A stretch of DNA of 64,000 nucleotides from Novosphingobium flavum (GTDB taxonomy: Bacteria; Pseudomonadota; Alphaproteobacteria; Sphingomonadales; Sphingomonadaceae): contig NZ_JACLAW010000004.1 in the NCBI RefSeq assembly GCF_014230315.1, forward strand, positions 186,001 through 250,000, given 5' to 3'. Every line of letters begins with the position of its first letter. Position 1 is the first letter of the stretch. Below, piece by piece: positions 1-8,476 of the stretch. The translations under genes and the position numbers were made by a program. The notes below the pieces were generated by a model. The model did not search any database and had not been told where the DNA came from. It worked only from the letters and a program-made list of their open reading frames with translations.

Positions 1-8
1 TAGCAAGC

Positions 9-1352
9 TCAAACCGGCTGATGCCCTTGCGCGCGGCAGGGCAGATCCAGCACCGCCCGCAGGCCGCCGAAGCGGGGCGAACGCGCCAGAGAGAGCGAAC
101 CGCCATAGAGATCCGCCAGTTCACGCACGATCGACAGGCCGAGCCCATAGCCTCCGGCAACCTCGTCAAGCCTGACGCCGGGCTGTACCACGCGTTCGAG
201 TTGATCGCCGGGGATGCCGGGGCCATCATCTTCCACCGCGATCCGGACGCGCGCGCCTGCGCTTTGCGCCGCAACGGTCACCCGGGTAGCGGCAAATCGG
301 CAGGCGTTCTCGATCAGGTTGCCGAGCATTTCGCCAAGATCCTCGGGATCGACCGCGACCGGGGTGGGATCGGGTATCTCAAGCACGATCGCCGCGCCTG
401 TGTTGCCGCCGATCATCGCCATCGTGGCGCGCATCCGCTCGGCCGTCTCGGCCACATTGGCGTTTGCCCTTGTGCCGAGCGCCGCGCCGGCGTGGCGCGC
501 GCGCCGCAGATGATGGGTCACGCGCTGGCCGATCTCCGCCACCAGTGCGAGGCTTTTCGGATCCGCCTGGTGCATTTCAAGTTCGAGCGACAGCGTGGAC
601 AGCGGGGTCTTGATGGCGTGGGCGAGGTTCGCCGCATTGCGCCGCGCCGCCTCCAGCGCAGCATCGTTGCGCGAGATCAGGGCGTTGACCTCGCTCGCCA
701 CCGCGCTGATGTCTCCCGGCAGGCCCGCCGACAAGGCGGGCGCCTTGCCCATGCGCACGTCGGAAACCTCGGCAGCCAGTTGCCGCAACGGGCGCAGGCC
801 AAAGCGCACGACCAGCCCGGCACCGACGACCAGCAGGGCATAGGCGGCAAGGAGTGCCTCGGTCAGCACGCGGCGGGTATCGGCGATGGCCCGGTCCACC
901 AGCAAGTTCGGGGCCATGACGGTGACCGTTACCGGGCCCGTGGGATGACGCGCCACCCTGCTTCGGGCGTGCATGGCCTGGCCCTCGGGATTCTCGCCGA
1001 ACACCGTCACGATGTTGTCCACCGCGTTGCGCTGCACATCCGGCGCCCGGGCATTGAGCAGTGGCTCGCCGCCCTGCCAGCTCCCGCGCGCCGAGGTCAC
1101 CTGCCAGCCCCAGCCGTTGGCGGGATGCTGCAGTTCGGGAAAGGGATAGAGCATCCCGCGCTCTAGCCGGCCATCCGCTCCCACCGCGCGCTCGAGTATG
1201 CGCACTTCTGAATCGATCTTGTCGTCGAGGTTGCGCATCATCGCCAGCCCGACCACGGTGGTCGTGACGTAGGACGCGGTGTAGACGGCCGCCGCCGGCA
1301 CGATGATCGCCACCAGCGCCATGCGCTGATGAATGGTCAGGCGCAGCTTCAT
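9..1352 (-). CDS. Sensor histidine kinase, PhoQ/EnvZ-like
   Basis: Membrane histidine kinase of 447 residues, expected to autophosphorylate and pass phosphate to the response regulator encoded just upstream. A first transmembrane helix covers about residues 10-38, a periplasmic domain about 40-165 and a second helix about 166-186. A HAMP-like linker follows. The phospho-acceptor lies in LAHAIKTPLS at His245, close to the PhoQ-type H-box, and the ATPase domain ends with GYGLGLSIVREL near residue 408. Its ATG overlaps the regulator stop codon as ATGA, so the two are translationally coupled. The stimulus cannot be read from the sequence. Confidence 0.93.
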   Translation of the reverse strand: MKLRLTIHQRMALVAIIVPAAAVYTASYVTTTVVGLAMMRNLDDKIDSEVRILERAVGADGRLERGMLYPFPELQHPANGWGWQVTSARGSWQGGEPLLNARAPDVQRNAVDNIVTVFGENPEGQAMHARSRVARHPTGPVTVTVMAPNLLVDRAIADTRRVLTEALLAAYALLVVGAGLVVRFGLRPLRQLAAEVSDVRMGKAPALSAGLPGDISAVASEVNALISRNDAALEAARRNAANLAHAIKTPLSTLSLELEMHQADPKSLALVAEIGQRVTHHLRRARHAGAALGTRANANVAETAERMRATMAMIGGNTGAAIVLEIPDPTPVAVDPEDLGEMLGNLIENACRFAATRVTVAAQSAGARVRIAVEDDGPGIPGDQLERVVQPGVRLDEVAGGYGLGLSIVRELADLYGGSLSLARSPRFGGLRAVLDLPCRAQGHQPV

Positions 1353-2014
1353 CCTTGCCGGGCTGTCAGCCGATAGCCAAGACCGCGCACCGTCTCGATC
1401 ATTTCGCGGCCGATCTTGCGGCGCAGACGGCCAATGATCACGTCGAGCGAATTGCTCTCCACATCGTCGGCATAGCCATAGAGATAGTCGCTCAGCGAAC
1501 TGCGCTGGACCACGATTTCCTTGTTGTGCAGCAGCTTCTCCAGCAGCCGCGTTTCAAACGCGGTGAGCGAGAGGATGTCCTCGCCCATGTAGAACGCCCC
1601 GCTCAGGATATCCTGGCTCAGCCGGCCGCAACGGATCACCCGGTCCGCCGGCCCGCGCGACCGCCGCACGAGGGCCTTGAGGCGCAGCAGCAGTTCCTTG
1701 GCCAGGAACGGCTTGGTCAGGTAATCGTCGGCCCCGGCGGTAAAGCCCGCTTCCTTGTCGCTCCACCCGTCACGCGCCGTCAGGATCAGCGTGGGGCACG
1801 AGAGCCCCGCCCGGCGCCATTCCCGCAGGACCTCCAGGCCGTCGAGCCTGGGCAAGCCAAGATCGAGCACGGCGCAGTCATAGGCCTCGCTGCGCCCGAG
1901 ATGGACTGCGTCCTCGCCGTTGCGAGCGACATCGATGGTCAGGCCTTCGCGCTGGAACAGGCGGACGAGAGCTTCGGCCAGTTCCGGATCGTCCTCGGCA
2001 AGCAGGATCTTCAT
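1349..2014 (-). CDS. OmpR/PhoP-family response regulator
   Basis: DNA-binding response regulator of 221 residues, the usual OmpR-family length. The receiver domain has the acidic pair near residues 7-9, the phospho-acceptor Asp51 in VLDLGLP and the conserved KPF around residue 102. The C-terminal winged helix (about 130-218) contains the RRKIG and TVRGLGYRL motifs typical of OmpR/PhoB domains. It is the first gene of a two-gene operon with the histidine kinase. It lies 127 bp beyond glpK on the same strand. Whether it belongs to the sulfosugar locus or is simply a neighbour cannot be decided. Confidence 0.94.
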   Translation of the reverse strand: MKILLAEDDPELAEALVRLFQREGLTIDVARNGEDAVHLGRSEAYDCAVLDLGLPRLDGLEVLREWRRAGLSCPTLILTARDGWSDKEAGFTAGADDYLTKPFLAKELLLRLKALVRRSRGPADRVIRCGRLSQDILSGAFYMGEDILSLTAFETRLLEKLLHNKEIVVQRSSLSDYLYGYADDVESNSLDVIIGRLRRKIGREMIETVRGLGYRLTARQG

Positions 2015-2141
2015 CGTTCATCTCCCCGCTCCCACGCTACCGGGACGGGGATGCGCCGGGACATTCAAACCATGCCCCGGGCGCTTGATTGCGAGGGTGA
2101 GCGCCATGCCGGTACATTCCGGTTGCCGCTGGCCCGTCAAA

Positions 2142-3626
2142 TCAAGCGGCGCATTGTGCCAGCTGGCTCGTCAGCAATTCGTGCCACAGCTCAAGGCGCG
2201 CCGCGCGGCGCTCTTCCTCCATCCTCGGCGCAAAGTACGACACCTCCGGGCGCATCCGGCCTGCCTGCTGCAACGATGCATCATAGCCGCATCCAACGCT
2301 TGCCAGCATGGCAGCGCCCAAAGCGGTCGTCTCGACGTCCCGCGGCCGCTCCACCGGCAGGTCCAGCACGTCCGCCAGGTCCTGCGCCACCCAGTTGTTG
2401 GCGCTCATGCCGCCATCAAGCCGCAGCGTCCGCCACGCACACCCATCGCCTTCGTAGGCCTGCTTGAGATCGTGCATCTGGTGCGCCATGGCCTCAAGCG
2501 CGGCGCGCACGATGTGCGCGCGGCCGGTGGCGTGGGAAAGCCCGGCAATCACGCCGCGAACATTCGCGCGCCAGTGTGGCGCGCCGAGCCCGGACAGGGC
2601 GGGCAGGATGCAGACGCCGCCATTATCGGGCACCGAGGTCGCCAGGCTCTCGGTTTCCGCCGCCGAACCCACCATGTGCATTTCATCGCGCAGCCACTTC
2701 ACCAGGCTGCCCGCGACGAAAATCGAGCCCTCGAGCGCATAGACCCTCTCGCCCTGAAGCTGCGTGAGCACGGTGCCAAGCAGGCGATGAGTCGAGCGCG
2801 GCGGCTTGAAACCGGCATTTGCGAGGACAAATGCCCCTGTCCCGAGCGTGACCTTCACGTCGCCAGGCGCCCGGCAATTTTGCCCTATGGTCGCCGCCTG
2901 CTGATCGCCGGCAAGCCCGCAGATCGGGATCGCCGCCCCCAGGAGGTCGGCACGGGTCGACCCGAATTGCCCTGCCATGTCGACGATTTCCGGCAGGCTT
3001 GAGCGCGCAACGCCATGAAGCTTAAGCAGTTCGTCATCCCAGTCGTTGCCCGCGATCGGCATCAGCATCGTTCGGCTGGCATTGCTGGCATCCGTGATGT
3101 GGAGACCGCCCGTCAGGTTCCACACCAGCCAGCTTTCGACCGTACCGAACGCGAGGCGGTCGCCGAGTTCCCGGGCCAGCGGCTCATGCTCCAGGATCCA
3201 CGCCATCTTGGTCGCCGAGAAATACGGATCGACCAGCAAGCCGGTGCGCTCCTGGATCATGGGTTCATGACCGGCATCGCGCAGTTCCCGGCACCGCTCC
3301 GCCGTACGGCGATCCTGCCAGACGATCGCCCGCGTCAATGGCGTACCGGTCTTGCGATCCCACGCCACGACCGTTTCTCGCTGGTTGGTTATCCCGATTG
3401 CGCCGATCCGGTCGCCACCGCCAGCTTGGGCAACCATGTCCCGGGCGCAGGCCAGCGTCTTGTCCCAGATCTCGGCCGCATCGTGCTCGACGCGGCCTTC
3501 CGACGGATAATATTGCGTAATATCGCGCCGGCTGATCCCCAGTATCTCTCCGGCGACCGAATATAGGATCGCCCGGGTCGACGTTGTCCCTTCGTCGATG
3601 ATAAGAAGTGGACGTTCCTGCACCAT
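2142..3626 (-). CDS. glpK: Glycerol kinase
   Basis: FGGY-family glycerol kinase, ATP-dependent phosphorylation of glycerol to sn-glycerol 3-phosphate in the cytoplasm. The ATG at 3626 is chosen because a GGAGAGG ribosome-binding site precedes it and the product then begins MVQERPLLIIDEGTTSTRA, the normal GlpK N-terminus; longer readings add 44 unrelated residues. Family motifs include GITNQRET, IVWQDRRT, LAGDQQAA and GGMSANN, and the length of 494 residues is normal. It is the last gene of the sulfoquinovosidase operon, 34 bp after the RibB-like gene. With GlpD it would use glycerol released from sulfoquinovosyl-glycerol (inference from context). Confidence 0.96.
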   Translation of the reverse strand: MVQERPLLIIDEGTTSTRAILYSVAGEILGISRRDITQYYPSEGRVEHDAAEIWDKTLACARDMVAQAGGGDRIGAIGITNQRETVVAWDRKTGTPLTRAIVWQDRRTAERCRELRDAGHEPMIQERTGLLVDPYFSATKMAWILEHEPLARELGDRLAFGTVESWLVWNLTGGLHITDASNASRTMLMPIAGNDWDDELLKLHGVARSSLPEIVDMAGQFGSTRADLLGAAIPICGLAGDQQAATIGQNCRAPGDVKVTLGTGAFVLANAGFKPPRSTHRLLGTVLTQLQGERVYALEGSIFVAGSLVKWLRDEMHMVGSAAETESLATSVPDNGGVCILPALSGLGAPHWRANVRGVIAGLSHATGRAHIVRAALEAMAHQMHDLKQAYEGDGCAWRTLRLDGGMSANNWVAQDLADVLDLPVERPRDVETTALGAAMLASVGCGYDASLQQAGRMRPEVSYFAPRMEEERRAARLELWHELLTSQLAQCAA

Positions 3627-3660
3627 GCCTCTCCGATTTCTCTGGCTGACCGCCCCGGTA

Positions 3661-4275
3661 TCAACTGCCACCATTTGCCTGATCGAGCGCTGCGAGCAGT
3701 TCCGTGATGTCGGCCACCGCAATGTCGTGTTTGGCGATAAGGTCCGCGATGTCGTCAACGCGGGCCATTTCCCCGTCGTCGCGCATGATCGAGCAAATCA
3801 CGGCGGCCTCACCCGCGCCCGCCAGGCGGCACAGGTCGATCGCGGCCTCGGCGGCAGCAGGCCTTTCGCGCACTCCGCCAGCCACCGTGATCAAGGGAAA
3901 CACATGACCGGGCGAAACCAGATCGTCGCCGGTCTTGCCCTCCGTTGTCGCAACGCGGATCGTTTCGGCCCTGTCGGCCGCCGATATGCCGGTCGTCACG
4001 CCGCTCCGCGCTTCGATCGATCGGCCGAACGGCCTGCCCGATTGCCGTTCCGCCCCGGCGGTAAGCAAACTGATCCCGAGCCGCACCGCGCGTGACGGCG
4101 TGATCGCGAGGCAGATCAGCCCTCGGCCATGCGTCGCCATGAAGTTGACCGCATCGGGGGTCACGTGCCTTGCCGCAATGGCAAAATCGATGTCGCCGCC
4201 ACGCAGCCTGTCGCCGGTGATGACGATGATCTTGCCCTCGCCGATGGCGTCGAGCGCTGTCTGGAGGCGCGTCAC
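3661..4275 (-). CDS. RibB-like protein lacking the catalytic ligands of DHBP synthase
   Basis: A 204-residue protein clearly homologous to 3,4-dihydroxy-2-butanone 4-phosphate synthase (RibB): it keeps TPDAVNFMATHGRGLICLAI, GVTTGISAADR and the PGHVFPL block. Aligned by eye to E. coli RibB, the loop DDEDRENEGD is ITGDRLRGGD, so Glu38 is Leu24 and Glu40 is Gly26. The metal ligand His153 is Ala141 and Glu174 is Ser162. It is therefore probably not an active synthase, although the fold should persist. Its start overlaps the FMN reductase stop as ATGA, so it is made with the flavin enzymes. A role in flavin supply, or a repurposed sugar-phosphate or flavin-binding site, is inference. Confidence 0.85.
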   Translation of the reverse strand: MTRLQTALDAIGEGKIIVITGDRLRGGDIDFAIAARHVTPDAVNFMATHGRGLICLAITPSRAVRLGISLLTAGAERQSGRPFGRSIEARSGVTTGISAADRAETIRVATTEGKTGDDLVSPGHVFPLITVAGGVRERPAAAEAAIDLCRLAGAGEAAVICSIMRDDGEMARVDDIADLIAKHDIAVADITELLAALDQANGGS

Positions 4276-4847
4276 AGCGCGGCTCTCTGGCCGGCGAAGC
4301 CCAGTGCCCCCTGGACAACCTGATCTCCGACGATCTCAAGCTGCATCCTGGCCCTGTCATCGAGGCATTCGCCATTGGGCGAGAACAGGCCGGTATAGGT
4401 TCGCACCGTTGCCCCCATGGGCGTTGGCCATCCCCGCAATGCGTGCACGATGCTGCGCAGCGTGTTCATCGTGCTCATGGTCGCCTGATCGCCATAGGCC
4501 GTTGCGATGAGGCCAACGGGCCGCCCGTCGAGATAGGGTCTCGCATCCTTGGCGAGGTCCTCGAGATAGTCGAGTCCGTTCTTGACCAGCCCGGAAATCG
4601 AACCGTGATAGCCCGGCGCAGCGATGATTATCCCGTCCGCAGACCGGACCGCCTCGACGAGGGCCTCGCCATCGCCCGGCCGATGCGCCGCGCTGCGATA
4701 ATGGGGAAGCGCGGCAAGATATTCGCCCCCGAATACCGAAACCTGCGCACCGTGTGTCCCGGCTCGCGCCGCGGAAAGGCGCAGGGCCAGTTCGGTGGTG
4801 CTTCCGGCCGAAACCGTTCCGCCGATTGCTACGATGCTGAGCGCCAT
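4272..4847 (-). CDS. NADPH-dependent FMN reductase (flavin partner of the SQ monooxygenase)
   Basis: Flavodoxin-like NADPH:FMN reductase of 191 residues. It has the phosphate-binding start IGGTVSAGSTTELA and the AAPGYHGSISGLVKNGLDYL segment typical of the SsuE-type FMN_red family. The ATG at 4847 follows a clear GAGAGGAA site and lies 19 bp inside the end of glpD. In SsuD-type systems a reductase of this class supplies FMNH2 to the monooxygenase. Here the monooxygenase is two genes upstream in the same operon, so this is the probable SmoA/SsuE equivalent. It could also be a general azoreductase-like enzyme, but operon placement argues for the pathway role. Confidence 0.88.
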   Translation of the reverse strand: MALSIVAIGGTVSAGSTTELALRLSAARAGTHGAQVSVFGGEYLAALPHYRSAAHRPGDGEALVEAVRSADGIIIAAPGYHGSISGLVKNGLDYLEDLAKDARPYLDGRPVGLIATAYGDQATMSTMNTLRSIVHALRGWPTPMGATVRTYTGLFSPNGECLDDRARMQLEIVGDQVVQGALGFAGQRAAL

Positions 4848-6331
4848 ACCGGTTCCTCTCCATCTAGAAATGCTGCAAGGGCCGCTGATTGCGCCGCGTT
4901 CAACCGGAGGCCGAGCTTGGTCCGGCGCCAGAGTATGTCGTCGGCAGTTCGCGCCCACTCGCGCGCCGCAAGATAGCGCACCTCCCGCTCGGTGAGACCA
5001 GCCCCGAAATGTTGCCCGCAATCGGCAAGTTCCTTGGCATCGCCCAGGATGTCCGTTGCCAGTGTGCCATAGCTGCGCGCCAGGCGCAGCGCCCAGGCCG
5101 GCGCGAGAAATGGATAGCGCCGCGTCAGGTCCGCAATCAAACGGGGCACGTCGCCAACCTCGAAATCGCCGCCTGGCAAGGCCGCATTGCCGGTCCAGTG
5201 CGGCTGGCGCAGCGGCTCCAGCCGCGAAGCGAGCTTGTCGACCGCTTCCTCGGCAAGGTGGCGATAGGTCGTGATCTTGCCGCCGAATACCGACAGCAGT
5301 GGCGGCCCTTCCGCAGGGTCGGACAGTTCCAGCCGGTAGCCGCGCGTGGCGGCCTCGGGCTTGCTCGACCCGTCGTCAAGCAGGGGACGCACCCCCGAGT
5401 ACGACCAGACGACATCGCCCGGAGCAATCTGCTTGCGGAAATACCGATTGGCGCCCTCGCACAGATAGGCGATTTCTTCCGCGCTCGCCCGCACCTTGCC
5501 GAGGCCGTCCTGATGATCCCGGTCGGTCGTCCCGATCAGCGTGAAATCCTGCTCGTAGGGGATCGCGAAGAAGATCCGCCCGTCGGGCAGCTGGAAGAAA
5601 TAACTGAAATCATGCTCGAAGATCCGCCGCACGACGATGTGCGATCCGCGAACCAGGCGCATGCGCCGGTCGCCGTGCAGTCCCGCACGGCCCAGCAGGT
5701 CGAGCACTGCCGGGCCTGCCGCGTTCACCACCGCGCGAGCTTCGAAAACCCCCTGGTTGGTGGCAATGCGCCAGCGATCCGCCAACCGCTCCAACTGCTC
5801 GACCTCGCAGCGCGTGCGCACCTCGGCGCCGCGATCGGCCGCGTCGCGGGCATTGAGCACGACCAGCCGGGCATCATCCACCCAGCAATCCGAATAGATG
5901 AAGGCTGATTTGAACTCGCTCTTGAGCGGTTCACCGCCGACGTGCCCGGGCAGGCGAACCGTCTCCGTCGCAGGCAGCCGCTTGCGACCGCCAATGTGAT
6001 CGTAGACGAACAGCCCCAGGCGCAGCAGCCAGCGCGGCCGCAAGCCTGCCACATAAGGCAGGATGAACCGCATGGGCCGGATGATGTGCGGGGCAATCGC
6101 CCAGAGCCGCTCCCGTTCGGTGAGGGACTCGCGGACCAGCCCGAACTCATAGTGCTCCAGGTAACGAAGGCCGCCGTGGATGAGCTTGGTCGAAGCCGAA
6201 GAGGTCCCGCTCGCAAGGTCGCCGGCCTCCAGCAGCAGCACGCGCGCACCGCGGCCTGCGGCATCGCGCGCGATGCCGCAGCCGTTCACGCCGCCGCCCA
6301 CTACAACGAGATCGAACATGTCGTTCGCCAT
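4829..6331 (-). CDS. glpD: Glycerol-3-phosphate dehydrogenase, FAD-dependent
   Basis: Class I aerobic GlpD of 500 residues, a peripheral inner-membrane enzyme oxidising glycerol 3-phosphate to dihydroxyacetone phosphate with electrons passed to quinone. The N-terminus carries the FAD dinucleotide motif VVVGGGVNGCGIARDAAGRG and the family block SSASTKLIHGGLRYLE. Further on are RGSHIVV, IPYEQDFTLIGTTD and SVFGGKITTYRHLAEEA, followed by the C-terminal DAO domain. It sits 18 bp after the monooxygenase gene and overlaps the FMN reductase gene by 19 bp. Placing glpD and glpK inside a sulfosugar operon points to glycerol salvage from sulfoquinovosyl-glycerol. Confidence 0.96.
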   Translation of the reverse strand: MANDMFDLVVVGGGVNGCGIARDAAGRGARVLLLEAGDLASGTSSASTKLIHGGLRYLEHYEFGLVRESLTERERLWAIAPHIIRPMRFILPYVAGLRPRWLLRLGLFVYDHIGGRKRLPATETVRLPGHVGGEPLKSEFKSAFIYSDCWVDDARLVVLNARDAADRGAEVRTRCEVEQLERLADRWRIATNQGVFEARAVVNAAGPAVLDLLGRAGLHGDRRMRLVRGSHIVVRRIFEHDFSYFFQLPDGRIFFAIPYEQDFTLIGTTDRDHQDGLGKVRASAEEIAYLCEGANRYFRKQIAPGDVVWSYSGVRPLLDDGSSKPEAATRGYRLELSDPAEGPPLLSVFGGKITTYRHLAEEAVDKLASRLEPLRQPHWTGNAALPGGDFEVGDVPRLIADLTRRYPFLAPAWALRLARSYGTLATDILGDAKELADCGQHFGAGLTEREVRYLAAREWARTADDILWRRTKLGLRLNAAQSAALAAFLDGEEPVWRSAS

Positions 6332-6349
6332 GATGCAATCTTTCGCCGG

Positions 6350-7438
6350 TCAGCCTTCCAGGGGCCCATGCTGGATGCGCGGCAGGACATGGCGCGCAAA
6401 AAGGTCGGCCTCCTGCGCATGGGGATAGCCCGACAGGATGAATGCCTCGATTCCTTCCGCCTGGTAGGCGCGCAATTTGGCGAGCACCTGGTCGGGCGTG
6501 CCCACGATCGCGGCACCGCAGCCCGATCGGGCTCGTCCGATGCCGGTCCACAGGTTTTCCTCGACGAAGCCGTCGCCGTCCGCCGCGCCGCGCAGTTCGG
6601 CCTGGCGCTGCACGCCGAAGTTCTTGGCGTCGAGCGACTTTTCCCGGATCGCCTTGCCCGCTTCCTCGTCCAGCTTGGACAGGAGGCGATCGGCATAACG
6701 GCGCGCCTCGTCCTCGGTTTCGCGCACGACAACGTGGACGCGGTATCCGAACTTCAGCGTCCGGCCGAAGCGGGCGGCACGCGCCTTCATGTCCGCGATC
6801 GTCTCGCGCACCTTGTCCATCGTGTCGGGCCACATCAGGTAGACGTCGCAACCTTCGGCCGCACATTCGCGCGCCTCGTGGCTCAGGCCGCCAAAATAGA
6901 ATGCCGGACAGGTCCCCGAAATCGTGCCGATGCGCGGCGGATCGAGCTTGAGCTGGTAGAACTCGCCCTGATGGTCGAGATGCTCCCCGTTCAGCAGGGT
7001 GCGCACGATCTTCATCACTTCGGTGGCACGGGCATAGCGCGGGCCGCTCTCCAGCTTCTCGCCGGGCATGTCGGAAGAGATGACGTTGACGTTGAGCCGT
7101 CCGCCCGTGCCCGCCGCGTTGGGCCCGAGGATCCGCTCCAGCGTGGCGATCCGGCGTGCCAGCTGCGGCGGCCAGTCCTCGCCGATGCGCGTTGCCCACA
7201 GCAACTTCATGCGCCGCACCTGCGTCGCCACCGCCGCGGCAAATGCCGTGGTGTCGAGGCCGAGCTGATAGCCCGATGGCAGGAGGATATTGTCGAAGCC
7301 GCCTTCCTCGGCCCGCATGACGATATTGCGGCAGTGTTCCCAGCTGGATTGCAGGTAGCGGTCGGGAACCCCGAGAAACTCATAGTCGTCGTCGCAGAGC
7401 GCTGAAAACCAGGCGATCTCGCATTTCTGTTCAGCCAT
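6350..7438 (-). CDS. smoC: FMNH2-dependent sulfoquinovose monooxygenase, SsuD/SmoC-type
   Basis: Luciferase-like two-component flavin monooxygenase of 362 residues. It is close to alkanesulfonate monooxygenase SsuD: the active-site arginine and histidine occur in GYRVHVVVRET (Arg233, His235), the phosphate or sulfonate-binding Arg304 in GRARSGCG, and Tyr338-His340 in SGYPH. The ATG at 7438 has an AGAGGA site eight bases upstream; an upstream ATG at 7456 is also in frame but less well placed. In the Agrobacterium sulfo-SMO pathway the equivalent SmoC converts sulfoquinovose, O2 and FMNH2 to 6-dehydroglucose and sulfite. The adjacent sulfoquinovosidase and SmoB-like reductase support that substrate over a simple alkanesulfonate. 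Confidence 0.88.
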   Translation of the reverse strand: MAEQKCEIAWFSALCDDDYEFLGVPDRYLQSSWEHCRNIVMRAEEGGFDNILLPSGYQLGLDTTAFAAAVATQVRRMKLLWATRIGEDWPPQLARRIATLERILGPNAAGTGGRLNVNVISSDMPGEKLESGPRYARATEVMKIVRTLLNGEHLDHQGEFYQLKLDPPRIGTISGTCPAFYFGGLSHEARECAAEGCDVYLMWPDTMDKVRETIADMKARAARFGRTLKFGYRVHVVVRETEDEARRYADRLLSKLDEEAGKAIREKSLDAKNFGVQRQAELRGAADGDGFVEENLWTGIGRARSGCGAAIVGTPDQVLAKLRAYQAEGIEAFILSGYPHAQEADLFARHVLPRIQHGPLEG

Positions 7439-7519
7439 CTCGATATCCTCTCTCACGTTCTGGCGCCCGCCATCGTCACTTCACCCGAAGCGAGCGCGTC
7501 GCATGCAATCCGATCTGTT

Positions 7520-7549
7520 GGCGCCCCACCGTGTTCGGTGCGGTGCGCC
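7520..7549. other. Stem-loop between the smoB-like and smoC-like genes
   Basis: Outer arms GGCGC (7520-7524) and GCGCC (7545-7549), inner arms CACCG (7527-7531) and CGGTG (7536-7540), loop TGTT. There is no T-run on either strand, so it is not a standard Rho-independent terminator. It lies in the only sizeable gap (123 bp) of an otherwise tightly packed operon and may mark transcript processing or partial polarity. Confidence 0.5.
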
Positions 7550-7561
7550 GGAAATCCCGGT

Positions 7562-8476
7562 TCAGGGCAAAGGTTCGCCCCGTGCGGCCACCAGCACCGC
7601 ATACCATTCCTGCTTGGTCCAGCGGACCTGGCCCGCGGCCAGCCCCTCGACGATCCGCGCCGGGGTCTGCGAACCGATGATGGGAACGATGCCGGCCGGG
7701 TGCGCCATCAACCAGCTGTATGCGGCCACCGTCCGCGAAACGCCCTGGTCGCGGGCCACGCTGTCAAGCGTCGCCGCCACGGCCTTTTCGCTGGCGCTGC
7801 GGGGATCGGCCAGCCGGCCGCCGCCGAGCGGCGACCATGCCAGTGGGACGAGCCCCATGGTCATGGCCTGGTCCAGCTCGCCATTCTCAAGGCAGGCTAT
7901 GCGCAGCGGACTGATTTCCGGCTGGGTCGATACCAGCTTGTGCCCCAGGAAGCTCGACAAGGCCGCAACCTGGTGGATCGTGAAATTCGACACGCCGAGC
8001 GTGCGAACCTTGCCGGCGGCAACGGCATCGTCCAGCGCGCGCGCCACTTCCTGCGGGTGGGCGAGGATGTCCGGGCGGTGCACCTGCCACAGGTCGATGC
8101 AATCGACCTGCATCCGGCGCAGCGAGGCGTCGATCGCCTCGGCCAGGTAGGTCGTGCTCTGGTCATAGGGCAGGGGCGGCAGGATTCCGCCCTTGGTCGC
8201 CAGCACCATTCTCCCGCGCAGCGACGGATCGCCGGCCAGTACTTGGCCGAGCAGAGCCTCGGCGTCCCCAAAGCCGCTCTTCCCGTCAAACCCGTAGATG
8301 TCCGCGGTATCAAGCAGGGTTATTCCGGCATCCAGCGCGGTGTTCACCAGATGCGTCGCTTCGGAAACCGTGCGATTGCCTTCGGCCAGGCGCCACATTC
8401 CCCAGGCGATCGACGAAATGGCGATGCCGCTGTCGCCCAGCATGCGGGTGGGGTGGGGCAGGGGCAGTTGGCTCAT
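7562..8476 (-). CDS. smoB: Aldo-keto reductase, SmoB-like 6-dehydroglucose reductase
   Basis: NADPH-dependent aldo-keto reductase of 304 residues with the full catalytic tetrad: Asp56 and Tyr61 in LLDTADIYG, Lys95 in LATKGG and His133 in LWQVHRP. The N-terminus at MSQLPLPHPT is fixed by an ATGA overlap with the end of the lacI-type gene. In the sulfo-SMO pathway SmoB reduces 6-dehydro-D-glucose from the monooxygenase to glucose. A neighbouring sulfoquinovosidase and SsuD-type monooxygenase make that the most economical role. By sequence alone it could be a YdhF-type reductase of other substrates. Confidence 0.86.
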   Translation of the reverse strand: MSQLPLPHPTRMLGDSGIAISSIAWGMWRLAEGNRTVSEATHLVNTALDAGITLLDTADIYGFDGKSGFGDAEALLGQVLAGDPSLRGRMVLATKGGILPPLPYDQSTTYLAEAIDASLRRMQVDCIDLWQVHRPDILAHPQEVARALDDAVAAGKVRTLGVSNFTIHQVAALSSFLGHKLVSTQPEISPLRIACLENGELDQAMTMGLVPLAWSPLGGGRLADPRSASEKAVAATLDSVARDQGVSRTVAAYSWLMAHPAGIVPIIGSQTPARIVEGLAAGQVRWTKQEWYAVLVAARGEPLP

